A stretch of 50,627 nucleotides of DNA, taken from an uncultured Bacilli bacterium (GTDB lineage Bacteria; Bacillota_I; Bacilli_A; RF39; UBA660). The DNA is taken from the NCBI GenBank assembly GCA_947598285.1, contig CANQFE010000004.1, positions 1-50,627 on the forward strand, written 5' to 3'. Shown here in pieces: positions 1-6,493 of the stretch; the first letter of the stretch is position 1; each line of letters starts with the position of its first letter. A model generated the notes under the pieces. The model worked only from the letters and a program-made list of their open reading frames with translations. It searched no databases and was not told the origin of the DNA. The translations under genes and the position numbers were made by a program.

Positions 1-107
1 AATGTTTTATACAAGAAAACTCCTGTGATTAATAACACACAAGCTATTGTAAATAGAATAATACTTTTTTGATTTTTATTGTTCTCTTTAAACTTTTGTA
101 ATTTCAT
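1..107 (-). CDS. Surface-protein family, N-terminus only (gene runs off the left edge)
   Basis: Only the first 35 codons are in the window. They begin MKLQKFKENNKNQK and continue into a hydrophobic segment ending in YKT, so they form a signal-anchor or uncleaved signal peptide. The N-terminus is nearly identical to those of the genes starting at 13321 and 48541, in protein and in DNA, and so is the DNA upstream. The start ATG has a GGTGA Shine-Dalgarno site. I infer a fourth member of this surface family whose ectodomain lies outside the window. Its function cannot be told from this fragment. Confidence 0.75.
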   Translation of the reverse strand, partial: MKLQKFKENNKNQKSIILFTIACVLLITGVFLYKT

Positions 108-111
108 TTAA

Positions 112-141
112 AAAATCACCATACCTATTTATGATGATTTT
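112..141 (-). repeat. Leader inverted repeat before surface gene, copy 1
   Basis: Two 12-base arms (112-123 and 130-141) around a 6-base loop, perfect if one G-U pair is allowed. The arm next to the gene contains the GGTGA ribosome-binding site. The other arm overlaps the predicted -10. It may be an operator around the transcription start, or a hairpin hiding the ribosome-binding site if transcription starts further upstream. The same structure is at 13326-13355 and, slightly altered, before 48541. Confidence 0.6.
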
Positions 142-168
142 ATCAATTACCCCCCCCCCAGAAGTCAA
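137..168 (-). promoter_or_regulatory. Poly-G spacer promoter of the surface gene, copy 1
   Basis: On the minus strand TTGACT (163-168) and TAAAAT (137-142) are separated by 20 bases. The spacer contains ten consecutive G (C at 150-159). The optimum for a SigA promoter is 17, so loss of about three G would give ideal spacing. Homopolymer tracts in this position are classic slipped-strand phase-variation switches. Two more copies have the same tract length and spacing. Confidence 0.6.
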
Positions 169-197
169 TTGACATGTTGGCAATTGTTGTTTTATGA

Positions 198-227
198 TTG
201 ATTTCTTTTTCTTATGTATGTTATGAT
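198..227 (+). promoter_or_regulatory. Promoter of small membrane peptide mRNA, copy 1
   Basis: TTGATT (198-203), an 18-base spacer and TATGAT (222-227). The expected start is near 234, exactly where the left arm of the long inverted repeat begins. The second copy at 13414-13443 has the same hexamers and the same spacing. An alternative TTGACA/TATGAT pair lies slightly upstream (169-198). Confidence 0.6.
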
Positions 228-294
228 TATTTTAAGGAAGTCATTCGTGGCTAGTGCCTACCACTTTTTTCTTTTTTAGAAAGGGGTGGTCAAT

Positions 295-399
295 ATGAAG
301 AAAAGAATTTTTATTCTACAACTTATGAAATATATTACAGTAATTACCTTTTTCTTCACGATTTGTTTATTGTCCATCATCTGGGCAATTTCAAATTAA
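295..399 (+). CDS. 34-residue hydrophobic membrane peptide, candidate type I toxin, copy 1
   Basis: The protein starts MKKRIFILQLMKYIT, has one transmembrane stretch over residues 12-31 and ends WAISN. A strong ribosome-binding site (AAAGGGGTGG) lies 5 bases before ATG. The copy at 13511-13615 is the same length and differs at about 8 residues, and the DNA differences are often silent (ATT/ATC, TTT/TTC), which supports translation. A short basic N-terminus, a single membrane helix, a structured 5' leader and a convergent antisense RNA are features of type I toxins (Fst, Hok, TxpA types). I do not recognise the peptide as any named family. Toxicity is inferred. Confidence 0.7.
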   Translation: MKKRIFILQLMKYITVITFFFTICLLSIIWAISN

Positions 400-440
400 A
401 AAAAACGGCACTTAATCTTTAAGAGTAAAGATTAAATGCC
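398..440 (-). terminator. Terminator of antisense RNA, copy 1
   Basis: A 15-base-pair stem (407-421 with 426-440, one G-U pair in the minus-strand RNA) is followed on the minus strand by G and then eight T. There is no T-run on the plus side, so it is directional. It overlaps the end of the peptide gene. Confidence 0.75.
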
Positions 441-457
441 CACAAAACTATTTTGGT

Positions 458-500
458 AGGCATTAGCAAGCAAACACGAATGCCTTCCTTTTTTATTTTA
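458..500 (+). terminator. Terminator of peptide mRNA, copy 1
   Basis: Stem AGGCATT (458-464) with AATGCCT (479-485), followed by TCC and a T-rich run. The 3' arm is also part of the long inverted repeat that pairs with the mRNA 5' end. Confidence 0.6.
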
Positions 501-523
501 TGAAGTTCCCTTCATCTATATTC

Positions 524-552
524 ATTTTATCACTTGTTCCTGCTTTTAACAA
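524..552 (-). promoter_or_regulatory. Antisense RNA promoter, copy 1
   Basis: On the minus strand TTGTTA (547-552), 17 bases, TAAAAT (524-529). Copy 2 has TTGCCA, 17 bases, TAAAAT at the same place. Confidence 0.55.
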
Positions 553-553
553 G

Positions 554-1864
554 TTATTTTTTCTTCAAAGATTGAAACATTTTACGCCATAATTTACTAG
601 AAGAATAATTTAAGATTCCCACTTTATAAATTCTAAGTCCAAAATGGAAAATGATAAAAGTAAATATTACTGTAATTAAACTAGAAAAAGCAAGTTCCCA
701 CAAACTTAATTGACCGATTAAAAATAATACAGGTGCGATTAAGAAAGAAAGCATTGGAAGAAAAGAAACTGCTTTAATAAAAATTGCCCCTTCCATTTGA
801 GTTGCCATGATAGCTAAATAATAACCGATCATAATAATTAACATCATTGGTGTTTGAAGTTGTTGAAAATCCTCTAAACTAGTTGTCATAGATGCAAAAA
901 CACCAGCGACAATTGCATAAAGGAAGAAAGAAGAAAGAAATAAAATGATAAGAAAAGGAAGACCTTGGAGAAGAAGATTCACAATTCCTGTTTCCTGAGC
1001 TGTATGAAGAACCATTTGAACTTGATTTAACATATCTCCACTCAAACTTCCGCCACCACTAAATAACATTCTAAATCCAAAAGATATAACAGCATATAGA
1101 AAAACAAGGAGAGCTTGTACGACAACAAACAAAGTAGAAGCATAAATTTTAGATAAAAAATGAACTTGAGGAGAAACATTAGAAATAATAATTTCCATAC
1201 TACGTGTTGTTTTTTCATCATTAATTTCCGCACCAACCATTTGAACAAGCATAAGTATTAGAAAGAAACATGGTAAAATAAAGAGAAAAGCCGCGATCAT
1301 ACCAACAATTTCTTTATTTTCTTCACTATTTTGGTCATTTAAAGTAACCATTTGAATAGAAATAGGCATCATAAGAGCATTTTTTTCTTCCAAACTGAGT
1401 GGACTTCTTTGAAGGGCCACTTCTTCTTTCACGCTTTGAAGAGCTGAAACAATCATTTGTTTTGTCGTAAGACTAATTTCTTCATAACTAATCACTTCTG
1501 CCTGAAGATAATTTTTTTCATCATCAAAAAGATGAATAATAATATTTTTCTCTTGGTCATTTAAATTTTCTTTTAAAGTCTGAATATCTTCTTCGCTTCT
1601 TAAAACTTTATAATTTCGATCTTGTTGATACGTCGAAAACAAAGTAGTAAGTGTAGTTTCTAATAAATCTGTAACATTGCTTTCATCTTTTAAAAGAATG
1701 GTTTCTTCTTCTTGAAAATCGCCCCCAAATAACGAAATAATTCGATCTATATTAGCAAGGAAAAGAAATAACACCAGTAAAATAATATTGACAGCCTTAA
1801 ACCATTTGGTATTAACTTTCTTTTTAAAACTTTGTTTCGTTAAATATTTTAATTTACTTTTCAT
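554..1864 (-). CDS. ABC transporter permease (NatB-like ABC-2 exporter)
   Basis: About 437 residues. One membrane helix near residues 25-42 is followed by a large extracytoplasmic region, to about residue 185, and then five or six helices in the C-terminal half. That is the layout of ABC-2 type permeases of the NatB/YhaP group, which export sodium, drugs or peptides. It overlaps the ATPase gene by 11 bases, so the two are co-translated as one transporter. I chose the ATG with AGGTG 6-7 bases upstream rather than a GTG three codons earlier. The substrate is unknown. Confidence 0.85.
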   Translation of the reverse strand: MKSKLKYLTKQSFKKKVNTKWFKAVNIILLVLFLFLANIDRIISLFGGDFQEEETILLKDESNVTDLLETTLTTLFSTYQQDRNYKVLRSEEDIQTLKENLNDQEKNIIIHLFDDEKNYLQAEVISYEEISLTTKQMIVSALQSVKEEVALQRSPLSLEEKNALMMPISIQMVTLNDQNSEENKEIVGMIAAFLFILPCFFLILMLVQMVGAEINDEKTTRSMEIIISNVSPQVHFLSKIYASTLFVVVQALLVFLYAVISFGFRMLFSGGGSLSGDMLNQVQMVLHTAQETGIVNLLLQGLPFLIILFLSSFFLYAIVAGVFASMTTSLEDFQQLQTPMMLIIMIGYYLAIMATQMEGAIFIKAVSFLPMLSFLIAPVLFLIGQLSLWELAFSSLITVIFTFIIFHFGLRIYKVGILNYSSSKLWRKMFQSLKKK

Positions 1865-2753
1865 ATGCTTCACCTACCTTACTTAAGAAAATTTCATTGA
1901 GTGTCGGATCTTCAACCCGAAAAGAAGTAATGTGTTTGCCTTTTTTCACTACCTCAAAAACATCATCAATCACTTTATCTTCAGCAATTTTAACAATCAT
2001 TTCTTGAGATGTTTTTTCTACCGCTAAAACACCTTTGATGTTTTTAATTTCTTTTTCTTCCACATCACCGACAATATGAATATTTTTTTTACGATAATCC
2101 TTTTTTATCTGTTGTAGTTCTCCTGCCAAAACACTTTTTCCTTTTAATAAAATAACTAATTTTTCACAAAAAAGTTCAACATGTTCCATTCGATGAGAAG
2201 AAAAAATAATACTACTTCCTTTTTCTTTAAATTCTCGAATAACTTTCATAAATAACTCTACATTCATTGGATCAAGACCTGTAAAAGGCTCATCTAAAAT
2301 AAGAAGTTTAGGATTATGAATCACAGCAGATATAAACTGAATTTTTTGTTGATTTCCTTTGGATAACTCTTTAATTTTTCGATCCTTATATTCTGATATT
2401 TGAAATCGTTCTAACCATTTATCAAGTTGTTTTAAAATATCTTCTTCCTTCATTCCTTTTAATGTTGCATAATATAAAATTTGTTCTTTCACAGTAAGTT
2501 TGGTAAGTAAACTTCTTTCTTCTGTCAAAAAACCAATTTGATCAGTGACATGATAATCAATTGGCTTTCCATCTAATGTAATTTTTCCACTAGTTGGTTC
2601 TAAAAGACCAATAATCATTCGAAAAGTAGTTGTTTTACCAGCACCATTAACCCCAAGAAGACCAAATATCTCGCCATCTTGTACCTCAAAAGATAAATCA
2701 TCAACGGCTTTTAATTGATCATAATATTTTGTCACATGTTCTACTTTTAACAT
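1854..2753 (-). CDS. ABC transporter ATP-binding protein (NatA-like)
   Basis: About 299 residues, energising the permease encoded just downstream. Visible motifs are Walker A GVNGAGKTTT near residue 38, signature LSKGNQQK near 130, Walker B LLILDEPFTGLDP near 152 and the switch histidine in SSHRMEHVE. The C-terminal third is the extension typical of NatA/YhaQ exporters. The start ATG is preceded by AGGAGGTG at ideal distance. A GTG two codons upstream overlaps that site and is unlikely to be used. Confidence 0.9.
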   Translation of the reverse strand: MLKVEHVTKYYDQLKAVDDLSFEVQDGEIFGLLGVNGAGKTTTFRMIIGLLEPTSGKITLDGKPIDYHVTDQIGFLTEERSLLTKLTVKEQILYYATLKGMKEEDILKQLDKWLERFQISEYKDRKIKELSKGNQQKIQFISAVIHNPKLLILDEPFTGLDPMNVELFMKVIREFKEKGSSIIFSSHRMEHVELFCEKLVILLKGKSVLAGELQQIKKDYRKKNIHIVGDVEEKEIKNIKGVLAVEKTSQEMIVKIAEDKVIDDVFEVVKKGKHITSFRVEDPTLNEIFLSKVGEAYEK

Positions 2754-2811
2754 AAGCACCTCCTAAATAAAGGATACCTATAAATAGGTGAAAAAGTCAA
2801 GTGCTTTAAAA

Positions 2812-2846
2812 AAAAAGAAAGCCTTCTAACAGAAAAACTTTCTTTT
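2812..2846 (-). terminator. Terminator after sigF
   Basis: Arms AAAAGAAAG and CTTTCTTTT, which continues into a T-run on the minus strand. It sits at the sigF stop codon and separates sigF from the ABC transporter genes downstream. Confidence 0.5.
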
Positions 2847-3495
2847 AAAAAACATCATAATACTGTTTTAATCGCTTCAAACTTTTGTTTTCATAACGAG
2901 ATACCGTCACTTGACTTAATCCCATCCGTTTGGCCGTTTCCATCTGAGACAAATCTTTAAAATAACGATATCGAATAATTTTTTGCTCCTCTTTTGGTAA
3001 GCGTTCAATTCCTGTTTCTAAGGTGAGTTTATCTTCTAAAGATAAATGAGAATCGCTTGGAATTGTTTCATATAAATCTCTTGATTCATCACTACTTTCA
3101 TCCAAACTAAGAACTTGACTTTTAATATTACTAGCTTCCATAATTTGAAACAAAGATAAATTTAAAAATTCTCCGATTTCCCCGTACGTTGGAATTCTTC
3201 CCATTTTTAAAGCAAGAGTGTTTTTGGCAATTTCAATTTTTTTAGCTAATCTCATTAAATCTTTACTTACTTTAATCTCTTGATTTTTTCTCGTAAATTC
3301 ATACATTTCGCCAAAGATATAATCGTAAGCATAAGTTGAAAACTTTACAGTTCCATTTTGTCGATATTTTCGGTATGCCTTTAAAACGCCAAGTCTTCCT
3401 GCTTGTAACAAATCTTCAAAAGGAACATGATAAAAGTAAGAAGCGATCTCTTTGATTAAAGGAAATAATTCCTCCATCAGCTCTTCGATGTTCAA
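2845..3495 (-). CDS. sigF: Sporulation sigma factor, SigF-like
   Basis: A 216-residue sigma-70 family protein. Region 2 is visible (DLLQAGRLGVLKAYRKY, KFSTYAYDYIFGEM, residues 27-68), as is region 4 with its helix-turn-helix (LSQMETAKRMGLSQVTVSRYE near residue 185). It is short, as expected for forespore sigma factors lacking region 1. It follows a SpoIIAA-like gene by 12 bases, the position SigF holds in spoIIA operons. The start is TTG, with AAGGAGG 7 bases upstream. In well-studied spore formers SigF acts first in the forespore and is held by SpoIIAB, which is not encoded here. Confidence 0.8.
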   Translation of the reverse strand: MNIEELMEELFPLIKEIASYFYHVPFEDLLQAGRLGVLKAYRKYRQNGTVKFSTYAYDYIFGEMYEFTRKNQEIKVSKDLMRLAKKIEIAKNTLALKMGRIPTYGEIGEFLNLSLFQIMEASNIKSQVLSLDESSDESRDLYETIPSDSHLSLEDKLTLETGIERLPKEEQKIIRYRYFKDLSQMETAKRMGLSQVTVSRYENKSLKRLKQYYDVF

Positions 3496-3507
3496 AATGT
3501 TTCCTCC

Positions 3508-3804
3508 TTAGAGTATGCGCATACGATATCCTACTAATTCTTTTTTTAAATTTTCCTTAACATGGCATAACAGAAATTTGCCCTTTTGATCTTTTAAGAC
3601 TAATTTTGTTTTCAACAAAGCACTTTTCCCTTCAAAATCAATTTTTCTAAGATGTGTACAATCACAGACAAACGTTTTTACTTCCTCTTTTTTCATATAA
3701 GGAATCACATATTGATAGAATTTATAAGTACTATGTTTGGTTAAAGACCCAATTAGTTTAGCATAAAGACCATCTTTCCGGTATTCTAAATTTAAGATTA
3801 GCAT
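3508..3804 (-). CDS. SpoIIAA-like STAS-domain protein lacking the switch serine
   Basis: 98 residues that align along their length with SpoIIAA, the anti-anti-sigma factor of SigF: a LIGSL strand near residue 17, then FVCDCTHLRKIDFEGKS, then a helix and KFLLCHVKENLKK. SpoIIAA has Asp-Ser-Ser-Gly at the phosphorylation site; this protein has Asp-Phe-Glu-Gly (near residues 54-57), so the serine phosphorylated by SpoIIAB is missing. The gene stands directly before sigF with no kinase gene between. It may control SigF in another way or be a degenerate remnant; conservation of the fold suggests it is used. Confidence 0.7.
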   Translation of the reverse strand: MLILNLEYRKDGLYAKLIGSLTKHSTYKFYQYVIPYMKKEEVKTFVCDCTHLRKIDFEGKSALLKTKLVLKDQKGKFLLCHVKENLKKELVGYRMRIL

Positions 3805-3825
3805 CCCATCACCCTTTGCTATTTT

Positions 3826-3865
3826 AATATAGAAGATTTTTGCAAAATTTGAAACAGTTTCGACA
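3826..3865 (-). promoter_or_regulatory. spoIIAA-sigF promoter with a perfect Spo0A box
   Basis: On the minus strand TTTCAA (3849-3854), 17 bases, TATATT (3826-3831). Five bases upstream of the -35 is TGTCGAA (3859-3865), an exact match to the Spo0A box. In Bacillus, Spo0A-P activates spoIIA from sites around the -35. Confidence 0.6.
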
Positions 3866-3888
3866 AAATTAGCTAAAAAAAAAGAACT

Positions 3889-4620
3889 TTATAAATCTTG
3901 TATTTTTTTCAAAAATTCTTTGCTTTTTAAATACATTCCTGTATAACGATGATAATAAACCGTTAAAAATTCATCAATTTCTTCTTTTTGTTGGGCATGA
4001 ATTTCCAATTTAGTAATACTAGCAATATCAATATAATAATACATTCTTAAAAGTTGAATCGTTTTTAAAGACACTATTTTTTCTTTTCGATAACAATTTT
4101 TACAGATAAGCCCGCCAACATCGCCATCAATCGTAACAATATCCGTTGTCCTTCCACATTTTATGCATGCATCAAGAACAATTCCAACTCCCAAAAAAGG
4201 AAGACATTTAATCTCTAAAATATTGACTAAAACAAATGGATCCAATCCTTCATTCATTTTAAAAATAATGCTCATCATTAAATCAAATAAAAGAGTACTT
4301 TCACTTTCTTTATAAACTTGTGTCACTAATTCAGCAACATAATTTAAATATCCAATCAAAGTAATATCTTCATGTAAATGTCTAAAAGAATCAATAACAT
4401 CAATGTCTTTTAGTAAAGATAATTTTTCTTTTTTATAATAAATATAAAAATATCCATAAGTGAATTTTTGGGCAGATGACCGTAAAGGGCTTTTCATTTG
4501 CTTGACACCTTTTCCCATAACACCAATGAGTCCATGTTCTTTTGTTAGAATATTCAAAATAAGTGATGAGTCTCCAAAATTTACTGTACTAACTACAAAA
4601 CCCATCACTTTTTCAATCAT
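3889..4620 (-). CDS. recO: DNA repair protein RecO
   Basis: 243 residues. The N-terminal OB-fold begins MIEKVMGFVVSTVNFGDSS, and a four-cysteine zinc site (CIKC near residue 153, CKNC near 174) is followed by a helical C-terminus, as in Bacillus and Deinococcus RecO. RecO helps RecR load RecA on SSB-coated single strands. The start ATG overlaps the yqzL stop as ATGA, so the two are translationally coupled, and era lies upstream as in Bacillus (era-yqzL-recO). Confidence 0.92.
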   Translation of the reverse strand: MIEKVMGFVVSTVNFGDSSLILNILTKEHGLIGVMGKGVKQMKSPLRSSAQKFTYGYFYIYYKKEKLSLLKDIDVIDSFRHLHEDITLIGYLNYVAELVTQVYKESESTLLFDLMMSIIFKMNEGLDPFVLVNILEIKCLPFLGVGIVLDACIKCGRTTDIVTIDGDVGGLICKNCYRKEKIVSLKTIQLLRMYYYIDIASITKLEIHAQQKEEIDEFLTVYYHRYTGMYLKSKEFLKKIQDL

Positions 4621-4706
4621 AATTCCACATCTTTTCCTTTATACTTTAAATAATATTTAATTTCCCCTGTTTCTTTAAATTTTTCCCATGCTTCTTCTTT
4701 TGACAT
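4617..4706 (-). CDS. yqzL: YqzL-like small protein
   Basis: A 29-residue protein with the pattern AWEKFKETGEIKYYLKYK, which fits the YqzL family (Trp, Phe, Thr-Gly, Tyr-Leu, Lys) encoded between era and recO in many Bacilli. It has a good ribosome-binding site (GGAAGGTG) and overlaps recO by 4 bases. Its function is unknown in any species as far as I know. Its TGA stop shows that TGA is not read as tryptophan here. Confidence 0.75.
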   Translation of the reverse strand: MSKEEAWEKFKETGEIKYYLKYKGKDVEL

Positions 4707-4758
4707 TTCTTTCACCTTCCATAATAATAATGAGAGAAATATCAATTTTTTATTCACT

Positions 4759-5649
4759 TTATTTTAAATTTAATTCATCAAATCCTAATTCTTTTAAAAT
4801 TCCCGTTTTTTCCTTCCAATTTCGAATCGTTTTTACATAAAGTTCTAAATAAACTTGTTTTTCTAGTAATTTTTCCAATTCTTTTCGAGCTAAAGTACCA
4901 ACTTTCTTTAATCTTTCGCCACCCTTACCAATCACAATTTTTTTAATAGAATCTCGATCAACAATAATATCAACACTAATATGAACAAGATCTTTTTTTT
5001 CTTCAAAATGAGTTGTCACACAAGTAAGCGCATGAGGTACTTCTTCAATCGTTGCATCTAGTAATTTTTCGCGAACAAGCTCACTTGCCATAAATGCTGT
5101 AGAATTACTTGTAATCATATCTTCATCAAAATAACGAATTGTATCGGTAAGATAAGTTTTAATCACTTCAATTAAATGACTCACGTTGTCCTTAGTAAGC
5201 GCGCTTACAGGAATAATTTCGGAAAAAGAATACAAATCTTTACATTCTAAAATGCACTTAACTAATTCTTCTCGAGACATTTGATCAATTTTATTTAACA
5301 CCAAAAGAACTGGAACATTACATTTTTTTAAAGTTTCTAAAATATATTCATCACCCTTTCCAAAACCTGAAGCAGCATCAACTACAAATAATAAAGCATC
5401 CACATCTTTCATGACAGAATAACTTTCTTTATTTAAAATTTTACCTAATTTACTTTTTGGTTTATGAATTCCCGGTGTATCCAAAAAAATAATCTGTGTA
5501 TCCTCTTCATTATAAATTCCTTGAATCACATTTCTAGTTGTCTGAGCTTTATCTGAGGTAATTGCCACTTTAAAATTTAAAATAGAATTTAAAAGAGTAC
5601 TTTTTCCAACATTTGGTCTACCAATAATACTAACAAAACCACTTTTCAC
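4759..5649 (-). CDS. era: GTPase Era
   Basis: 296 residues. Motifs are G1 GRPNVGKST (near residue 10), G2 with TTR near 38-40, G3 DTPGIH, G4 NKID near 124 and a C-terminal KH RNA-binding domain with VIGKGGERLKK near 238. Era binds the 3' end of 16S rRNA and acts in 30S assembly at the membrane. It starts with GTG after AAAGGAGG. Its neighbours dgkA, ybeY and recO are the usual ones. Confidence 0.96.
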   Translation of the reverse strand: MKSGFVSIIGRPNVGKSTLLNSILNFKVAITSDKAQTTRNVIQGIYNEEDTQIIFLDTPGIHKPKSKLGKILNKESYSVMKDVDALLFVVDAASGFGKGDEYILETLKKCNVPVLLVLNKIDQMSREELVKCILECKDLYSFSEIIPVSALTKDNVSHLIEVIKTYLTDTIRYFDEDMITSNSTAFMASELVREKLLDATIEEVPHALTCVTTHFEEKKDLVHISVDIIVDRDSIKKIVIGKGGERLKKVGTLARKELEKLLEKQVYLELYVKTIRNWKEKTGILKELGFDELNLK

Positions 5650-5664
5650 TGTAAAAACCTCCTT

Positions 5665-6051
5665 TCAATGAAATAGATAGGGAAAAAAGATAAAACCAAA
5701 AACAACAATTCCCAAAATAACAGTAACAAATGTTGCCCCTGAACCACAGTCTTTGGCTTTTTTCGCATAAGGATTTTTTTCTTTGGTCACTAAATCAACC
5801 ACATTTTCAATCGCTGTATTTAATAGTTCCACACAAAGAATGAGAAGGAAAACACCCCAAATCCACAACCACTCTACAAAGCGAATTTGATAAATCAGCC
5901 CTAATAAATGCACCAGAGCAAAACAAAAGAAATAAAATTTTAAACTTCTTTCTTCACGAAAAGCAGCCCAGATTCCTTCTAAAGAGTACTTCGTACTTTT
6001 TAAATAATGAACCAAAAAAGGGTCTTTTTTATCTTGTAATTCCTTCTTCAT
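5665..6051 (-). CDS. dgkA: Diacylglycerol/undecaprenol kinase family protein DgkA
   Basis: 128 residues, with three membrane helices after an amphipathic N-terminus. The active-site motif ELLNTAIENVVDL (near residue 75) and the AKDCGSGA motif (near 99) define the family. In Gram-positive bacteria it phosphorylates undecaprenol for cell-wall carrier recycling. It overlaps ybeY by 23 bases. Confidence 0.9.
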   Translation of the reverse strand: MKKELQDKKDPFLVHYLKSTKYSLEGIWAAFREERSLKFYFFCFALVHLLGLIYQIRFVEWLWIWGVFLLILCVELLNTAIENVVDLVTKEKNPYAKKAKDCGSGATFVTVILGIVVFGFIFFPYLFH

Positions 6052-6472
6052 TTAAAATTTCCTCCTGTAAGTCAAACATGACTTTCTCTTCTTCCTCACC
6101 TTTCGTGTGATCATAACCTAAAAGATGTAATAAACCGTGCACTACTAAAAAAGCAAGTTCTCGTTTTTCACTATGTCCATATTCAATTGCCTGTTCTTTC
6201 ATCCTTGGAATTGAAATATAAATATCTCCTAAAACTCTAGGGCAAATAGGATATTCTAAATTATCTTCCAAAGCAAAACTAATCACATCAGTTACTCGAT
6301 CTAACCCTCGATATTCCTTATTGATTTTCTGAATTTCTGAATTTGAAACAAAAATAATGGAAAAAATAGCATTTTCTACCTTTTCATGTTTAAGCACTCG
6401 CTCTATCACCGAATCTAAATAAGAAATAGAAGATGAATATCCAAAAGTATCATTAATTGTATATTGATTCAT
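6029..6472 (-). CDS. ybeY: Endoribonuclease YbeY
   Basis: 147 residues. The zinc-binding motif HGLLHLLGYDH (near residue 111) and the upstream DVISFA segment identify YbeY, which acts in 16S rRNA 3' maturation and ribosome quality control. It lies between a vanZ-like gene and dgkA. In Bacillus the neighbour on the yqfD side would be phoH and yqfF, which are not here. Confidence 0.95.
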   Translation of the reverse strand: MNQYTINDTFGYSSSISYLDSVIERVLKHEKVENAIFSIIFVSNSEIQKINKEYRGLDRVTDVISFALEDNLEYPICPRVLGDIYISIPRMKEQAIEYGHSEKRELAFLVVHGLLHLLGYDHTKGEEEEKVMFDLQEEILNEEGITR

Positions 6473-6493
6473 AACAAATTCCCCCTATCCATA

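Larger units (their letters stand above)
234..490. repeat. Long inverted repeat enclosing the peptide gene, copy 1
   Basis: The left arm (234-263) and the right arm (454-490) are complementary over about 30 bases. They differ by one mismatch, one G-U pair and a 7-base bulge in the right arm. Because the arms coincide with the predicted 5' end and terminator of the peptide mRNA, I read this as 5'-3' pairing in the RNA rather than as transposon ends. A second hairpin, between ACCAC (about 260-264) and GTGGT (about 286-290), would cover the ribosome-binding site. Confidence 0.65.
398..517 (-). ncRNA. Predicted antisense RNA to the peptide mRNA, copy 1
   Basis: A minus-strand promoter (524-552) and a minus-strand intrinsic terminator (398-440) delimit an RNA of about 120 bases. 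It overlaps the 3' end of the peptide mRNA. Besides antisense complementarity, it carries a near copy of the mRNA 5' arm, so it could compete with the mRNA's own 5' end for the 3' arm. Ends are predicted, not measured. The second copy repeats every element. Confidence 0.6.

Noticed and set aside
150-159. C10 tract as a sequencing or assembly artefact
   Set aside because: The same tract length occurs three times at the same place relative to -35, -10 and start codon, in slightly different flanking sequence. Exact length may still be uncertain in reads.
295-399. Member of the Fst/Ldr toxin family
   Set aside because: Only size and hydrophobicity agree. The N-terminus and the conserved Pro-x-x-x-G region of Fst are absent, and the repeats are inverted rather than direct.
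234-490. Inverted repeats around the small peptide gene as ends of a miniature transposon
   Set aside because: The arms coincide with the predicted transcript start and terminator, no clear target-site duplication is visible, and homology between the two copies extends beyond both arms into promoters and the surface gene.
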